A stretch of DNA of 64,000 bases from Tetrastigma voinierianum. Taxonomy: Eukaryota; Streptophyta; Magnoliopsida; Vitales; Vitaceae. The position numbers and the translations under genes were made by a program. This document shows, piece after piece, positions 13,915 through 28,200 of the stretch. Where the stretch lies: NCBI GenBank assembly GCA_016808115.1, contig JAEQBH010002430.1, forward strand, positions 399,168 through 463,167, given 5' to 3'. The notes below the pieces were generated by a model that did no database searches, was not told the DNA's origin, and saw nothing but the letters and a program-made list of their open reading frames with translations. Positions within the stretch are counted from its first letter, which is position 1, and each line of letters opens with the position of its first letter.

Positions 13915-14175
13915 TTAGCTTTGAATAAAAAGAAAAAAAAAAACAAAAACCCCATAAATCAGTTAGAAGATGTATAAAGGCTATGATCATTGAGATTTGA
14001 GTATTGGCACCAGGGTCGGCGCAGCCACTTCTGGCAAGGGAGGTGAGATCTGCGGGCGAGCAACTATAGTGTTGTTGGAGTAATCCACGATATCGCAAAC
14101 ACGTGGCCACCTGAATGAGACGATATTTTGGCCCATTCTGATTCTGTTCACGTTGAGATACAAATCTTTTCATTA
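13915..14175 (-). other. coding-like island, unrecognised
   Basis: The minus strand carries an 89-codon frame ending at 13904. Its first 60 or so codons have balanced composition (a QREQNQNGPKYRLIQ start, then CSPADLTSLARSGC), unlike the AT-rich noise around it. It could be an exon or a gene fragment. I do not recognise the family, and the last 30 codons look non-coding. Confidence 0.3.
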
Positions 14176-17000
14176 AATGGATTTAATTAATAGATTTTTT
14201 GTATTAACATATATTTTTTTTAACACATAGTAGTAAACCGTGACATTGAATATGCCCCATTTTTTAGCCCTTGAAATTTGAACGTTTTATCATTAAATTA
14301 GATGAGTATTTATTCCTATTTTAAAAAAATTACTCTATTCCAATTCAAGAATGAAATTTATAATTTGTTTTCGCTGATTTTGAAAAAGGAATTAGCTAGA
14401 AGCCTTGTTAATTTTTATTTCATAAAAATTAAGAGAAAAAGACAAAATTCGTTCACTTCTGATTATGAGAAAATTACTAAAAAATAAAAATGTACCAAAA
14501 ATAAACCCGATTGTCATCATATTTGGTTTAACAAAAATGGTCACATATAATTGAAATAGATAAGAAATATATACGTTTTAAATATTAAATGAAAATAATT
14601 ATAATTATAAATTTATTTTTAATTTTTCGTTACTCTTTTTCCTACTTTTAATTTCTATTTTTTTTTTTCAAAATCTTCAAAACCAAACATAAATAAGATT
14701 TTAAAATTTTGTCAGATACGTCTGTTTTTTGAAATCAAAGAGCACACAAAGTGAAAATAAAAAAAGGTAGTTATTTACGAAATTTCAAAATAATGATAGT
14801 TAAGGGTAAGTGGACTCAAATATTTGAATTATTTATACAAATCCTGCTAGAAAGAGTTTGCATTTCCATGTTAGCTGATAAATCACTAAATATCACTGCA
14901 ATTCTATTTTTATATTAGAAAATACATCGATCCCTTTATTTCACATTTTTTTACATTTATAATCCCTTGCAAATTCATTTGTATCTTATTTAAAATTTAG
15001 ATTAAATTTTAATTTATATAGATAAGATAATTATTTTGGTTTTAAAATTAATTTTCTCAAATTATAGATAAAAATATAATTTTTATAAATAATATATAAA
15101 ATTTAACATTTATAATGAAGATGGTGTTTTAGGGGAAATCTTAAGCTTTCCCACCTGATTTAGGAATAATTGTAAAATTGTATAAAAAATGCAAATACAT
15201 GAAATGGATACAACATGTAGTAATGACCAGATTTCATGATGATAATAAATAAGTGACTATCTTAATAAATTTGTGCATTACCATAATTAACATCAATGTA
15301 AAACCTACGTGATAATAAGATAAGATTCATAGTATCAACATACCTAAAAAACATAATTATTTTATACTTAAACTATACTAAATTATATAATTTATATGCC
15401 ATTTATGCCTTACATACAATTATTCATAAATAATGTGTTTCCATATTTTGCCATGGTATTTTTTTTTTTTACTAGTGATTGGTCACTTACTTTCTAAAGT
15501 TGGAATATCTTATTCAAATCACTAGTACTTATAAGATAAATTTGATCTCTTGCAAGTTTGTAGTCACTAGTCACTTATAAGAATATCACTAGTAATGATA
15601 TTCTAGCCATTATATTAACAAATTTATAGATTTATACCGATTTATTATGTTATTAACTTGAATATTGTTTTATATTATATGGTTTTTAGCTATTTGAATT
15701 TTGTAAATTTATTGATCCATTGCAAGTTTGAATCAATAATATTATTTTTTTTTTAAAAAAGAAAAAGATAAGTTTGATCCGAAAGATCCAATCTAGATGT
15801 GGTAAGTACTCCTATCTTGAATGCCCCTAAAGGATGCTAAGAGACACAAAAATCTACATAGTTAAGCTGCCATCTTAGCATACCTCGCGTAAAGATTTGT
15901 CTAACCTTATAAACGATGTCTATCAATTTGGTTCCACGATCTTATAAAACAAAGGGTGTTTGTAATATCTCATATCAAATAGTTAAAAAATTACTACTAC
16001 TGTCATATATAAAATTATTTTTTATATATAAAGTAGTCAAATTATATTTTATTAAATTATAATATTAAAAAATATAAGAATAATATTTATTACAAAACAT
16101 TAATCATTTCCAGCATGATATTAAAGCCTATTGTTTATCATGTTTTTTAAAATTATTTTTATTTTTAAAAATAAAAAAATATTGAAAACACGTTTGGTTC
16201 TTAAAAAAGCAATTATAAAGATACAAAAACACTAAATCTCGTGACGTTAACAATTTAAAATAAAAACCAAAATCCCATTTGCTGTATTTTCAAAACCATT
16301 TTTTAAAAACATAAACTTTTTCTTTGTAGGAGGGTGAAACGGTTAGATGGCAAAGTGTAGCAGGGATAATGGATAGAATAAAAAGGAGGGTAGGTATTGA
16401 AAGAATAAAAGAGGAAAATTTACTAAATTAATGTCACAGTAAATAGTAACTTCTTCACGTTAATGCACCATGACAACGTGGAAGCTTCCGAGATGAAAAA
16501 CATAATGGTCCAAGTCTCCCTCAACTCTTAAAAGATTAAACAATTTTTTTTTTCTTTTTTTTTTTGATTGAAAAAGATCAAATAATTTAAAAAATTATAA
16601 ATCTTTAATTCATTTTAATCTTGATTTTCTATCTTTTTCGGTGATAAACAGACCATAAACATTATTAAACTGATCGCAATGTAATATTTAGTGATTTATT
16701 AAAATAATACTTAGATACTATGATACCTTAAACATAATTATTTTTCATAAAAACCGTACATACTATAAGATTTCATATTCTTCACGCCTTATTTATAATT
16801 ATTCTAAAATCAAATCATGACTCAAGACAAATGTCCAAAAATAGTAACACAACAAACTAACATAATTCAAAATTCATATTCAACTTTAGCAACAGAATTT
16901 ATGAAGTCATAAAGAATTATAATAATAAGGTTTCTAAAATTTCAGAGTTAGAATAGTTTTGGATTTAGCTAGCTTGCTTGCCCTGTTATGAAGGCAAGCT
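14176..17000. other. AT-rich intergenic DNA
   Basis: No gene is seen. Around 15470-15600 the word ACTAGTGAT and its relatives (CACTAGT, AGTCACTAGTCAC) recur in both orientations, hinting at a small decayed inverted-repeat element, but ends cannot be fixed. Confidence 0.5.
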
Positions 17001-17162
17001 AGAAATTAGTTCAAAGGAAAGTTGACCGACCCTCTAAGAAGTCTAGCTCACACACAGTTCATACAGCTGGAAAAAGAAAGAATATACACTAGCATTTGTT
17101 ACTCATTGAATTCTGGTCATGAGAATCCCACTCTGCCTATTCCTCAGAAGGTTTACTTAATC

Positions 17163-20100
17163 TGGGAAGGCAAAGGGGTCAGGGGTCAGGGGTCAGGGCA
17201 ATGCAAGGGGAAAATAGCCTACTGTTCTGCCTCAGCATAAGAGCCGAATTGCCGATTTCCGGAAGGGGTGACCGCCTTGGTGGAAAGATACAGAACTGTG
17301 TGTATGTTTTTCTCCTTCCTTCACTCAACACCTCCTTCTGCTTGGTGCTGTTGCTGTTAGCCTGCTGCTGATTTTCCTTCATATGACAGACTAAAACCAG
17401 CTTCTCCGACTTATTTTGTGCGGTGGCAGCCCGTGCTGCTTCTAAATTTTGCTCCTTCCTTAAGCTGTGGATCTCCTCCTTTAGCATGAACACTTGTGTC
17501 AGGCTCATTTGCCTGTCATTAGAAGAGACTGCTTGTCATTCTTCCACCCAGGTGAATGAAATAGAGCTTGTAAGGAGGTATGGTCTAAGCGAATTTAACC
17601 CAACGGTAGAAAAGGCCCAACAATGAGTACAAAGAAAAATGTTTGACCATTAAAATAAGATATAAAAGTTTCTGAGGTTTGTTTTATGAAGTTGGAAACT
17701 CTAATCTCCTGTACCTTTTACATTGTTTTAGCCTTTAAAAGCAGAACCTAGAAATTAAAGAAAATCTTACCAAAGGGTGGCAATGCTAAATATTTGTTTC
17801 CTTAGAGTTTAGGTGTTATGGTCCAATATGAACATTATGACAACAGAATCAAGCAAGGCAGCTCCTTCTGATAGTTAACCAGCATAGCTAGCTTTCAATA
17901 AGCTAAATTCAATATCCGCATTCAGAGGAAGACAACATAGAACAACAATTGGGCGTAATGTGTTTTTTAGAAAGGCTTACAGCGGATCGCAGGTATTGGA
18001 TTAGATATTCAGAATCAAGAGCTCGATCTTCCCAAAAGTCCCGAGAAGCGCTCAGTCTTTCCATTTCCTCCTCACCTGCTCCAGCATTTCCTGCATCTGA
18101 GACCACTGTCTCTGTCCTAACTTGCTCCATAATCCTCCGAACTATAACCTTGCAACGCCCCTGAGCAAACTGGTACTCATGGAGATCGCCTCCCGTATGG
18201 AATTCTTTCAATCCTATGATAAATTGTTCTCTAGCTCTCCTAACATCAATAAAAGGAGCATAATAAAGGTAAGAACAACAAACAAATAGATGTCAAGTTC
18301 TACCTGATGTAGTTTTGGTACAAGGGAACAAGAAGATTCAGGTGCTTCGATTCGCCTAGATGTGGAAGCAGAACTGGCAATAGAACTATTTTCTGTAGAG
18401 AGCATTGACCCATACTCCTCCTTCATTCTCTAGCAAGACCCCCCTTGATAATCCCTCCATTTTCCTTCTGGAGGTCTCCAATTGGGTGCATACTTTCCAA
18501 ATCAAAATCACCTATTTGTACAATAGACTATGAGGTGAAATATGAACTAAAAAAAAAAGGAGAGCTTCTATTTCTTCTTTGCTGAGACTAATAATTAGGG
18601 ATTACCTCTTTTTTTTATTTCTTTCTCCTTTCTTCACTAATTTAAAACTAATGCAGACATAAAATATGGGATTCCAAAGTTCATTTATTTGCATTAGTTT
18701 TCTTAGCAACTAAATGGAGGGTTAAGAAATTCAAGAGCATCCATATTGTTCAAAAGATGGATGAAATGAAGAGTAACATTCTCCATGCTGGAATATCAAA
18801 CAAAGCAACCATTGAATCTTTTAAAACAAATTTCAGCGAAGTTAGAGTGATTTGGTGTTCATATAGCTTTTCTCCCTAGGTTGGTAAAGAAATACAGGGT
18901 CAGGATATCTTACATCCATGAATTTATTGCATCTGTGATGTGAAACCGAACTCTTGCCAACACTGCAACTTGTATTAATTGACAAGCTTGCTTCAGCAAT
19001 TTCTTGAATCTCCTTTACACACTTATCCGACATGCCACCAAGCTTCTCTAGCCGTCTCTGCAGAAGAGATGTCTGTTTATCAAAATTACTACATTTCTTC
19101 ACCTCAAAATCCTTATTCCCGGAGCTCCTCTGCAACTTCTCTAATTTCTCTGCCAAATCCTCAATTTCTTCTTCCAATACCGAGTTCACACTTTTTCCTT
19201 CACAAATATTCATTTTCCCGCTAATCATCACAGAATTATTTGATCGAGATGAGCTTGATACTAAGCAAAATTTGACAAAGAACACCATAGAGCAAATATA
19301 CTGAGAAGAAAATAATGAAAAGAAAAACAGAAAATAAAACACTAAACTAAGCCAAGTGGTTGGGGTCAACTAAATTGAATTTTGAGCTTTATCAAATCCC
19401 AAATTTTTTTACTTTGGTTTTTCAACTTTTTCTGAGAAGGAAAATGAGGCTTATGCAATTGAAAAGGTACCAAAAGCAAGAAATTTGGAAGCAATTGAGT
19501 CAGAAAACAAGGTTTTATAGGTTCCATAGTGAAAATCAAATATCCCAATTTCAGTCTGGACTGAATGTGTAAGGGAATAATTGAGATTTGAGAATCCTCT
19601 GTTTGGTTTCTGAGAGTGCCAGTGGGAAGAAAACAAACAAAGGATAAAAATCAAACTATACCTCAAGTTGCATTCTTTTCGGAGCAAACATTCCAAAAAG
19701 TAGGCAGAGTATACATTAGACAATGTAACAAAAAGGAGAAACAGACCAGCAGACATCAGAGTGCAAAGTTCAAGTTCAGAAACTGTTAAAATACACACCA
19801 TTTTTGAAATATGAGACACAACTGATAACTGGCATTCTCTCGTCAGGTCTCCGAGAAAGCCAAGGAAAAGAAGAACAAAAATTGTTCGTAAGGTTCTGTT
19901 GTTTGTAAGTATGAGTGCCACGAGTGATATCTCTATGAATTCAAAAGTAAAACTTTTTTTTCTTTCTCCCCAAACTTTTGGTAACAGCACTACGCTCCAC
20001 CCAAGCCGAATAGTCCAAAATTAGAGAAGAATCAATTCACCAGATTCGGTAATTTCTCCTACGTTTCTCGACACACTCTAAACCAAACAGAGCCAGTCAA

Positions 20101-20598
20101 AGATAGAGAGAAAAGAAAAGAAGGAAGAAAGGAAACTAACAGAAATGAGAGCTGAACAGCGCGACCGGTGAGCCTTCCATGGAACCTTACTCTTCTCCAA
20201 GAACTTCTTCACCAAATCCTCCCCTCTCCATCCTCAGAAAATTGCACCCCGCTCTGAGAATCTCCCGCCCCAGAACTCCACCTCCCGGACGCCGCCGCCT
20301 CCGCCTCCGCCTCCGCCTTCGCCTCCGCCTCCTCCGCTTCTTCCTCCTCCTCGACCCTCTCTCTCCTCTCACATCCAGAATCGAAGACCACAATGGGAAC
20401 AGTCTTGGAGAAGGCTCGCTCCTGATGGAAGAGCGTCTCGAGCTTGTTCCTGCGACAGCTGCGGCGGAGGAGGAAATCGGCCGCCGCAGGAGGCTTGCAG
20501 CTCTGCGGCGGTGGCGGCGTGAAAGCCGTCCAGATCTGTGGCAGAGGTGGCGGTGATGGATGCCATTTGAGTCTTCTGGTTGCTGTTGACATGGACAT
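17163..20598 (-). CDS. plant coiled-coil protein of unknown function, five exons, frame broken by indels
   Basis: Five exons can be read on the minus strand: 20598-20141, 19220-18914, 18492-18304, 18213-17981 and about 17550-17163; most introns show GT/AG. Exon 1 starts MSMSTATRRLKWHPSPPP, has a Pro-rich basic region, then KLETLFHQERAFSK and PIVVFDSG, and after an Ala/Glu-rich stretch ILRAGCNFLRMER in another frame. Exon 2 gives a heptad-rich segment with VLEEEIEDLAEKLEKLQ and SLLQRRLEKLGG; exon 4 has CKVIVRRIMEQV and LSASRDFWEDRALDS; exon 5 has FMLKEEIHSLRKEQN and a basic tail ending near LPEIGNSALMLRQNS. This matches an uncharacterised plant family of coiled-coil proteins as I remember it; no biochemical role is known to me. 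Small indels break the frame in exon 1, at the start of exon 3, inside exon 4 (a loss of about 5 bases compensated downstream) and in exon 5, so it is either a real gene with sequence errors or a recent pseudogene. Confidence 0.75.
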
Positions 20599-21655
20599 GT
20601 CTTCACTATCTCTCTTTCTCCCGCTCCTGTTTGTTACTCTGCTCTGCAGTTGTTTTGCTGCTGAAACAGAAAGATACCACTTTTATGTTTTAAATTCAGT
20701 TTGTAATAGGTTTTTTTTTAAAAGAGTTTTTGATTAGAAAATATTATTTTTAAAAAAAAAATTAAAATAATTTAGTTTTGAAACTACCCAATCAAGGTGC
20801 TTGAGAATTTTTTTTTGTAAAGAATATTCTGTCCCCATGAAGGATATTTTATTATTTTTTTAAATAGTAATAAAAAAAATGTTCAAATTAAGACTAATGA
20901 TAAAGATTATATATATATAATAAATTCTGATATTAATAAAAATCATTTTATGGAAGAGAATATTTTTTTTATTAAACAAGATCAAACACTTAGAGAATGA
21001 ATAATTTTAAGAAGTATTATTTACTATTTTATTTTATTAATTAGATAATGAGTTAGCAATTAAGATTATTTAATTAGTAGATTCATGATTTTTATTTGTA
21101 TTTAAACTTGGAATGTTATCAAGTCGAGAAAAAGAGTTTAATAAAATTTAGTCATCTCAAGTAGATAATATTAAGGCTTTATCTAGTATAATGAATTTGT
21201 ATTTGAATATAATGAATTTGTATTTGATTTATTGATTTATTATATACCGTATATTGACTACTATAATTTGATTTATTATCTTTGTTTATTTGAATATGTT
21301 TTGCCTGTTTGAATCACCTACACATAAAGATGATTAAATCATAAAAAACTAAATAAAATTCAATTCTATGTGGAGTAACCATTTATTAAAAAAAAATTAA
21401 TAAAAATAAATATAGATGAGTGATTTTCGTATCAATAAAAATCATTGTTTCTTACTTAAAACGAAGCTAAAAAGAGAAAATTGATAGAAAATAAGACTAA
21501 TTTAAAATTTATTTAAATGTGACAATTGTGAAGTAACAACATATGAGTAAAATGAGGGGGTTAAATTGTGCAATAAAAATATAAATCGAAAAATAATTGT
21601 GCAATAAAATCTTTAATTATTAGACGGTTCATTTAATAATCTAAAATAGAAATGT
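20599..21655. other. AT-rich intergenic DNA upstream of the coiled-coil gene
   Basis: Presumably contains the 5' region of the gene ending at 17163. A duplicated phrase (TATAATGAATTTGTATTTGA) lies at about 21187-21226. No other feature is seen. Confidence 0.5.
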
Positions 21656-22010
21656 ATATGGATCAATATTTAATTTCATAAAAAAAAATATTAAAGAACC
21701 AAACCAAGAAAAAAAACAAAAGATTATTGGAAAAAGAAGCAGAGACAGCAGGCGAGAGAGACAGGGAGCTGCAGCTCTGCAAAGGAGAAACAAAGAAATC
21801 AAAGAGTGGACACAGGCGCAACATCGTTTTCTGCACCAACAGTGATTTCAAACTGCACCTGTTTTTATTTATTTTTTATTATTATTATTTCTTTGTACCT
21901 TGTCTTTTTTTGGAATTACCAGTTCTACCCCCATCTCTTTTCTTTATTATTATTTTTTTTCTGCCCCATTTGATTTCTCCTTCTATTCAAATTATTAACC
22001 AATCTTAAGT
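21656..22010. other. short purine-rich island
   Basis: 21727-21860 (plus) is GA-rich and less AT-biased than its surroundings (frame starting MEKEAETAGERDRELQL). It is flanked by T-rich DNA with many TTATTATTATT words. It may be a transcribed leader or a repeat; I do not recognise it. Confidence 0.25.
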
Positions 22011-25000
22011 GAAAATTAGTGAATGTTCTATATCACATGCATTAGTACTGTAACCCCCCATTTCCAAAATTTTGACTGTTTAAAAGTAAATTTGATTGAA
22101 ACATATATTTTTAATAATTTAAATGCTTTAGAATATCTTTACATCACTTGATTCAAAATTCAATCTTGATTTTAAATTGGAGTGTAATTAATGTTAGCGA
22201 CAAGTAGTTGACGATTATAGATAGAAGTAGAGGTGCAAATTGTCTTCTATGGTTTTGAATTTGAACTTCTTTGACGACAAGTTCATCTATTTTACTTTTA
22301 CTTTATTTTAAAATAATAATAATAATATTATTAAAATAAACTGTTGTTTCCTGGAAGCTAAAAATAATGAAAACATAAAATATGTTTGATCTGTTACTAT
22401 TTTTGCTCCAAAACACAACAATCACAAAAAATGACTAGATTAAAAAACAAAAAATTAGCTAAAATAAAATGGGTTTTATGCTTTAAAAATAGCTACAATA
22501 ATTAAAAAATAAACTAAATGAGTCCTAACTTATCGATCGAAATACGATGTACAATTCTTCAAAACTCAAATTAAGGCTCATAACTCAGAAAGTACTAGAA
22601 AATAAAAACTAAAATTTTATTTTATAATATTATTTACCATGAAAAAAATTAAAGATAATCAAAATTCTCTTAAAATTTAAATTTTTTAGTCTGTAACAAC
22701 AAAGATAAAACATATAAATAAGTCGAATAAATATATAAAGAAATTATATCTATTATGTTTAAACTTTTATTCTTCTCTATTTTATTTCCTTACATATTTT
22801 AGGTTTCCAAATGAAGCTTAGATCTTTTGTAACACCATCAAAACATATAAAGATTATGATTCTTAACTTAACCGTAAGTCTCAGCTCGTGTACTTCAAGA
22901 ATGTACTAAGTATGCTAGAAGTAATTGGCTCTCAGAATTTATCTCAGAATACTAATTTATACAATCAAGATGATATGACTTGTACATGCTTTTCAGATAC
23001 AGAGGATTTTTTTTTTGTAAAAAAAAATCTTTCAATCCAACCTTATTTTGATATAAATATTCTTATTATTTTAAAAATTGAACCGAATAAACCGCCCTAA
23101 GGAGCAATACATAATACAAGAAATAGAGTTTCGTTTAAAATGATGATGTTAATAAAAAATGGAAAATACTAGATTAATGAATTTTAGACTATGCAAGGTT
23201 TTTTTAATCAAATTTTATATTCCCACTTCATCTTATGAAAATAATATTAAAATACGATGAAAACAATTCTTGATTACAAATAAAAGGAAATGTTGGTAAA
23301 TGAACACACACGAGAGCGTGATGTATGGTCTTCTGACCTCTATTCAACTCTAACTTTGGTTTCTCCTCAATAAATGAAATGGAAAATAAGAAGCTTCCTT
23401 TTACTTAAGTAATAATTTAAAATTTTTACATTATGACTCACTATTTTCAAGATCATTTATCTTTAGAAAGAATGGTTTTAAAATGTATGTATCGTAGAGA
23501 TTGGTTCCATTTCCCAAATTAGTGCATGACTCATACATCAAATTTAATATTTTTTTTATGATTTAATTCATCAAAGCATAAATTGTGCAATCAATATTGA
23601 GAATGCTGGCTTTGCCATAATGTAACTTTTAACGAAAATGACGTTCTAATTAGATGTAAAGAGTGAGATTGTGTGCAATTAAGATTTGATATTATTTAAA
23701 GATATATGCGTAAAGTTAGTGGCTCAAGATTTAGGTGGCATTTGTATTTTTAATTAATGCTGAATGGAAGTTTCGTTATTAATATGATACAAGATTTAAG
23801 ATTTTGGCTCTTTTTTCTAAATACATTTATTCTTTCATTTTATCTAAATTTTAAGAAAATAAAATTTAAAATATGTATATTTTTATTTAATTAGTATGAA
23901 ATAAATTAAGTAGCCACTGGGATTACAAGATAAAATTTTTTGTATATTCAAATAAAAAGAATAAATAAATATTTTACCTTTTTTCAATTGAGTCAAAATT
24001 TTAAAAATCTATTCATAAAAAAAACCAAAATAACAAGCTTACCTGAGTGATTTTCAATTATATAAATAATACTAGTTTACTATACTAACAACTAATTACT
24101 TTTTAAATGAAATATTTAATATGTTGATATCAATATTAAACTAAAAGTCATTTATAAGCTGTAAGTTGCGACTCACCTCTAAGTTTTTCAACATTCACAT
24201 ATTTTTTAAAATTTTTAATGACTTATTACCTAAATTTTTAATAAACAGTTAATATAAAATTAAAATATTTTGCTTATTCAAGAAAAGTCATTTTCCACCA
24301 AAACAAAGAAACTTCATAATCGGGCCTCTACAAAGAAAAAGTAACAATACATACTACTAAAGGAATTATTAACTGAAGAGCTGATGAAAGGTCATCTCTT
24401 AATTCACACTGCTTATTTTTTTTCAATTTCAAACTTGTTTACTTAAAAAATTAAGAGCGACGATGAGAAAAACTCTCAACCGTCCCAAGATATTGATTTT
24501 TTTTATTTTTATTTACATATATTAAAATTAATATATTTCTAAAAAGTACTTTAAAAATATTATGAATTTTTGCTAAATTATTTATTAAAACATTATAATT
24601 ATTATTATTTATTAAAGATAAAATAAAATAATAAAAATTACATTTTAAAAGACATAACGACGGCGCGGCAGATGAGTAACAATACTTTAAAAAACCCACA
24701 TTATAATGAAACAAACCTGCCTTTATTAAGAATCTATGCAGATTTAACCCGAAATAATCCACACAAGCCATGCACTTACTCGCTATACACGTTAAAAAAC
24801 AACTTAATACTGGACGTTGGTTAAATACTATTTAATATCAAGGTTTTGTGAAAAGTTTTTATTATAATGGTTAAATAAAATAAACACTACCTGTTAATTA
24901 CAGGTGACTGTTTTAAAGAATCTTATGTTGACCATGGGAGAGATTTGATATTGTATGGATGATGTAAATTGATTTATAATGTGGAGTCATGGTTCAGATA

Positions 25001-25265
25001 TAAGATTGATATCAACATGGTTTAAATTTGGTGGGTCTATCGCTCTGACAACTTGTATTCATGTTAGTTTAAAATAACTCAATATTCTCTATTTGGTAAG
25101 ATCCTTACTTTATTCCTTCCTTCACTCATAAATAATGGTCTTCCATTTCTATGGGGGTACCCAGCTTCGTCGAGGGGATTAACGTTTCCACTCCTAGTCA
25201 GTTCAAATACTCTAGCTTAGCTGCACGCAGCTCCAATTCGTGACATGGATTATTTATGACTTTAA
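22011..25265. other. AT-rich intergenic DNA
   Basis: No gene or clear repeat boundary is seen. A short GC-richer patch at 25140-25245 has no open frame of interest. Confidence 0.55.
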
Positions 25266-25700
25266 TTACAAGTAGGAATGACAACGGGGCCTCGTCCTTG
25301 CAGAACTTTGTCCGATTCACTTAAACCATTTTTCATCCATATCCTTATTTAAAAAAAACATAAACGGAGTGGGAGGGGCGGGAATGGGAACGGGACCCGT
25401 ATCAGCTCGTTTAAATTTTATTTTATTTTTAATATTTGTATGTTATATTATATTAAAATTAATATATATTATATTTTTTATAATATAATATTTTATTAAA
25501 AGAATAATATTATTATATTAAAATATAAAAATTAGTTTTATAATCAAAATTGAATTTGTAAACATAATATCCAAACTCAACTACCAAAATCCTAATATAT
25601 TAATTTCTAAACTTGTCATTTAATCAACAACCATAATCTCATACCCATCCTATGAGGGATGGGACAAAGTGAAAACCTGATAAAACCTATCTCACAGATC
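25266..25700. repeat. dispersed-repeat fragment (GACAACGGGG type)
   Basis: Starts near AGGAATGACAACGGGGCC and includes GGGAGGGGCGGGAATGGGAA, then AT-rich DNA, then CCCATCCTATGAGGGATGGG and a CTCACAGATCC end. Sequences with ATGGCAACGGGGCGGG-like starts and complementary CCCATCCC ends are a common dispersed element in dicot genomes. The family assignment is from memory. Confidence 0.4.
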
Positions 25701-26560
25701 CTAATTACACTAAGCCCCTCTAATTAATCAGAAGTAGAATTGAAAATATATTTTCTTATTATCAATTTATATATTATTGATTTCTAAAAGCAGTTTCCTT
25801 CCCCCATTTTTCAAGGTTAGAAATTCAGAATTTGTTTGGTAACTATTTTTTAAACAAATACTTCTGAAAAACCGTTTTCACTGTTTTTAAATAAAATTAT
25901 ATTTGAAAATTTGAAATATATAAAACCTAGTTTCAAGTATTTAATTTTTAATCATTCTATTTGTTTAGATGGTTTTTTTTTTTAAATTATTAAAAAAGGA
26001 GAACCGTTGAAAACAAGTAATGATGTTTTCTAAAAATACTATTATTTTTTTTAGTTTTTACAATTAAACTGCATTGAAACTACAGATCCGCGACTCCGAT
26101 TTACACCATACGAAAGGATACGATAAGTCAAAATAAAATAATATAAAATTATCAAACATACTTTTTAGTGAACAAAAAACCATCCTAAACAATACCAACC
26201 AAACAAACCCCTATTTTTGGAACACCCACATTTTAAATTTTCCTCAATAAGGTAGTTTCATTTTGCTTAGAATGGTTTATTAGATGGACCATAATGCCAT
26301 GGGGATTTGGAAGTGGTTTCGGATTAAGTGCTAAATCTATAATTTTGCAAATTTTTTTAATATCTATTCACTTATTTATAATCTGTAGTATTTCGTTTTA
26401 TAAAAACTCAAAATTTTGTTTTATCTAAGTGTCCTCGCCATTTAATCATCAAATCAAACCATTATATGTCATCGAAGCTCTAAGAAATAATTAATCATCA
26501 AATAAATTACGATACCTCTTACTCCTCGGGAAATTAAGGAAAAAGTATAATCTATCTGCT

Positions 26561-26593
<33 letters not shown>

Positions 26594-27817
26594 TAAAAAA
26601 ATTATGTAATCTGTTTTTGTGATGACCTGGCCAAATCAAGGGTTAAAAAAAAACCTTGTAGATGATGACTTTAATGAGCACATGCTAAAAAAAAGTATTT
26701 TGGAAAATACTAATAAATTTGTAAGCTTTTGACTTTTGGTCTAGATCTTCGTAGAAGAGATAATGAATTAGAGCATATTCGCAGGAGTTGAAAGTACATC
26801 CAAGTCATGTTTATTTACTCATATACCTGATACCACTAGCGTGAATGGGTCAATAAAGAGACACTCGTCTTATCTATTCAGCCTCATATGCTTTGGCTAC
26901 TTATTCTTCTTTCCATCTCCATCTTTATCCACGTGCCCCTTTTTTTATTTATTTTTAAAATTATTATTTAATTTGGTCACAGATACAAAAAGCATATTCA
27001 TTAATGATTAAATCATCGGCTCTAAGGTAGTCAGTATGCAAAATAAAGGTGGGTTAGGGACAAATTTTCAGTCACGCCCATTATTTTAGATATAAAATGG
27101 TTGTACTTGAACTCTCTCTAATCCAAATTCAAAAAAAGGTTGATTCAAATAATTATTTTCTTATTATTGAGAATCAGCCTAGGTTGGCTTATTGCTATAT
27201 ATTTAAGGAAAGATAATATTATTAATTCAAATCATATAATAAATCACAACATTCAAAATATAAATAAATTTAAAAATCATATAGCGTATAATATTCAAGT
27301 TTAATAAAGATAATAAATCGGGATATAAAATTTATATTGTAATAATATAAATGACTGTATCATCTATTAGCATTAATCGTTTTCAACATAATCACGATTA
27401 TAATTTCATCATTTTTATCACTAAACTGCTGGTTCATCAATCACCTTTACACAAATAAACGTCAGAACAAAAACGAATGGTCAACACTATATCATAATGT
27501 TCACGATAATTTAACGTCAGAAGGTACTGACATAAACCATACGCCAATAGCATTTAATGCATACATAAAAACAAGATAAAATATAAATCTCATTAATAAC
27601 CAATGATAAGTATAATAAAACATAAATACGAATTTTGCTACTTGCGCTAATAAATTATAAAAAAAACCTCTCATTACTTAAAATGAGTTATAAAAACATG
27701 GTAAAAAGAGTAAATGAGTTGAAGCTTTCTGTGCCAATTAGAAAGCGCTTATGTTTTAACAAATAAAATAATTATGAAATAATGCAAAATCTAATATTTC
27801 ACTTTATAATTATGTTG

Positions 27818-27849
<32 letters not shown>

Positions 27850-28200
27850 CATTTTTATAAATAATTTTTTCATCAAAAAATAAAAACCACATAAGTTGCA
27901 TCTTTTAAAAATATTATTTTCAAAATTTTAAATTTAGAAAGTGAAAGTTATTTATTCTTTAAAGATAAAAATTAAAAAATTGATAGAATTGTTTATATAA
28001 GATTTTTTTTTACTTTTTTTTTCCTAGAAATTTAACGCAAGAGTTTTAATCGTCTAATTCTGCTATTTGTTTACACCGAATTTTTAAGTTATTTATAACC
28101 CCAGTTATGTTTTATTCATCCTTTTACTTTTCTTTCTTTTATAATTTTATATTTTCTTTTTTTTAAAATGTTTGGACATTGGTTCTAGGTAAAGGTCTCA
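25701..28200. other. AT-rich intergenic DNA with two (TA)n runs
   Basis: TA microsatellites lie at 26561-26586 and 27818-27845. No gene recognised. Confidence 0.6.

Noticed and set aside
19451..19990. 179-codon minus-strand frame, the longest in the window
   Set aside because: Lies inside intron 1 of the coiled-coil gene, is Leu/Phe/Ser-rich and shows no domain; likely a chance frame.
20187..20606. 139-codon minus-strand frame with a long arginine run
   Set aside because: The Arg run is the out-of-phase reading of the GCC/TCC tract; only its ILRAGCNFLRMER end belongs to the coiled-coil gene after a frame change.
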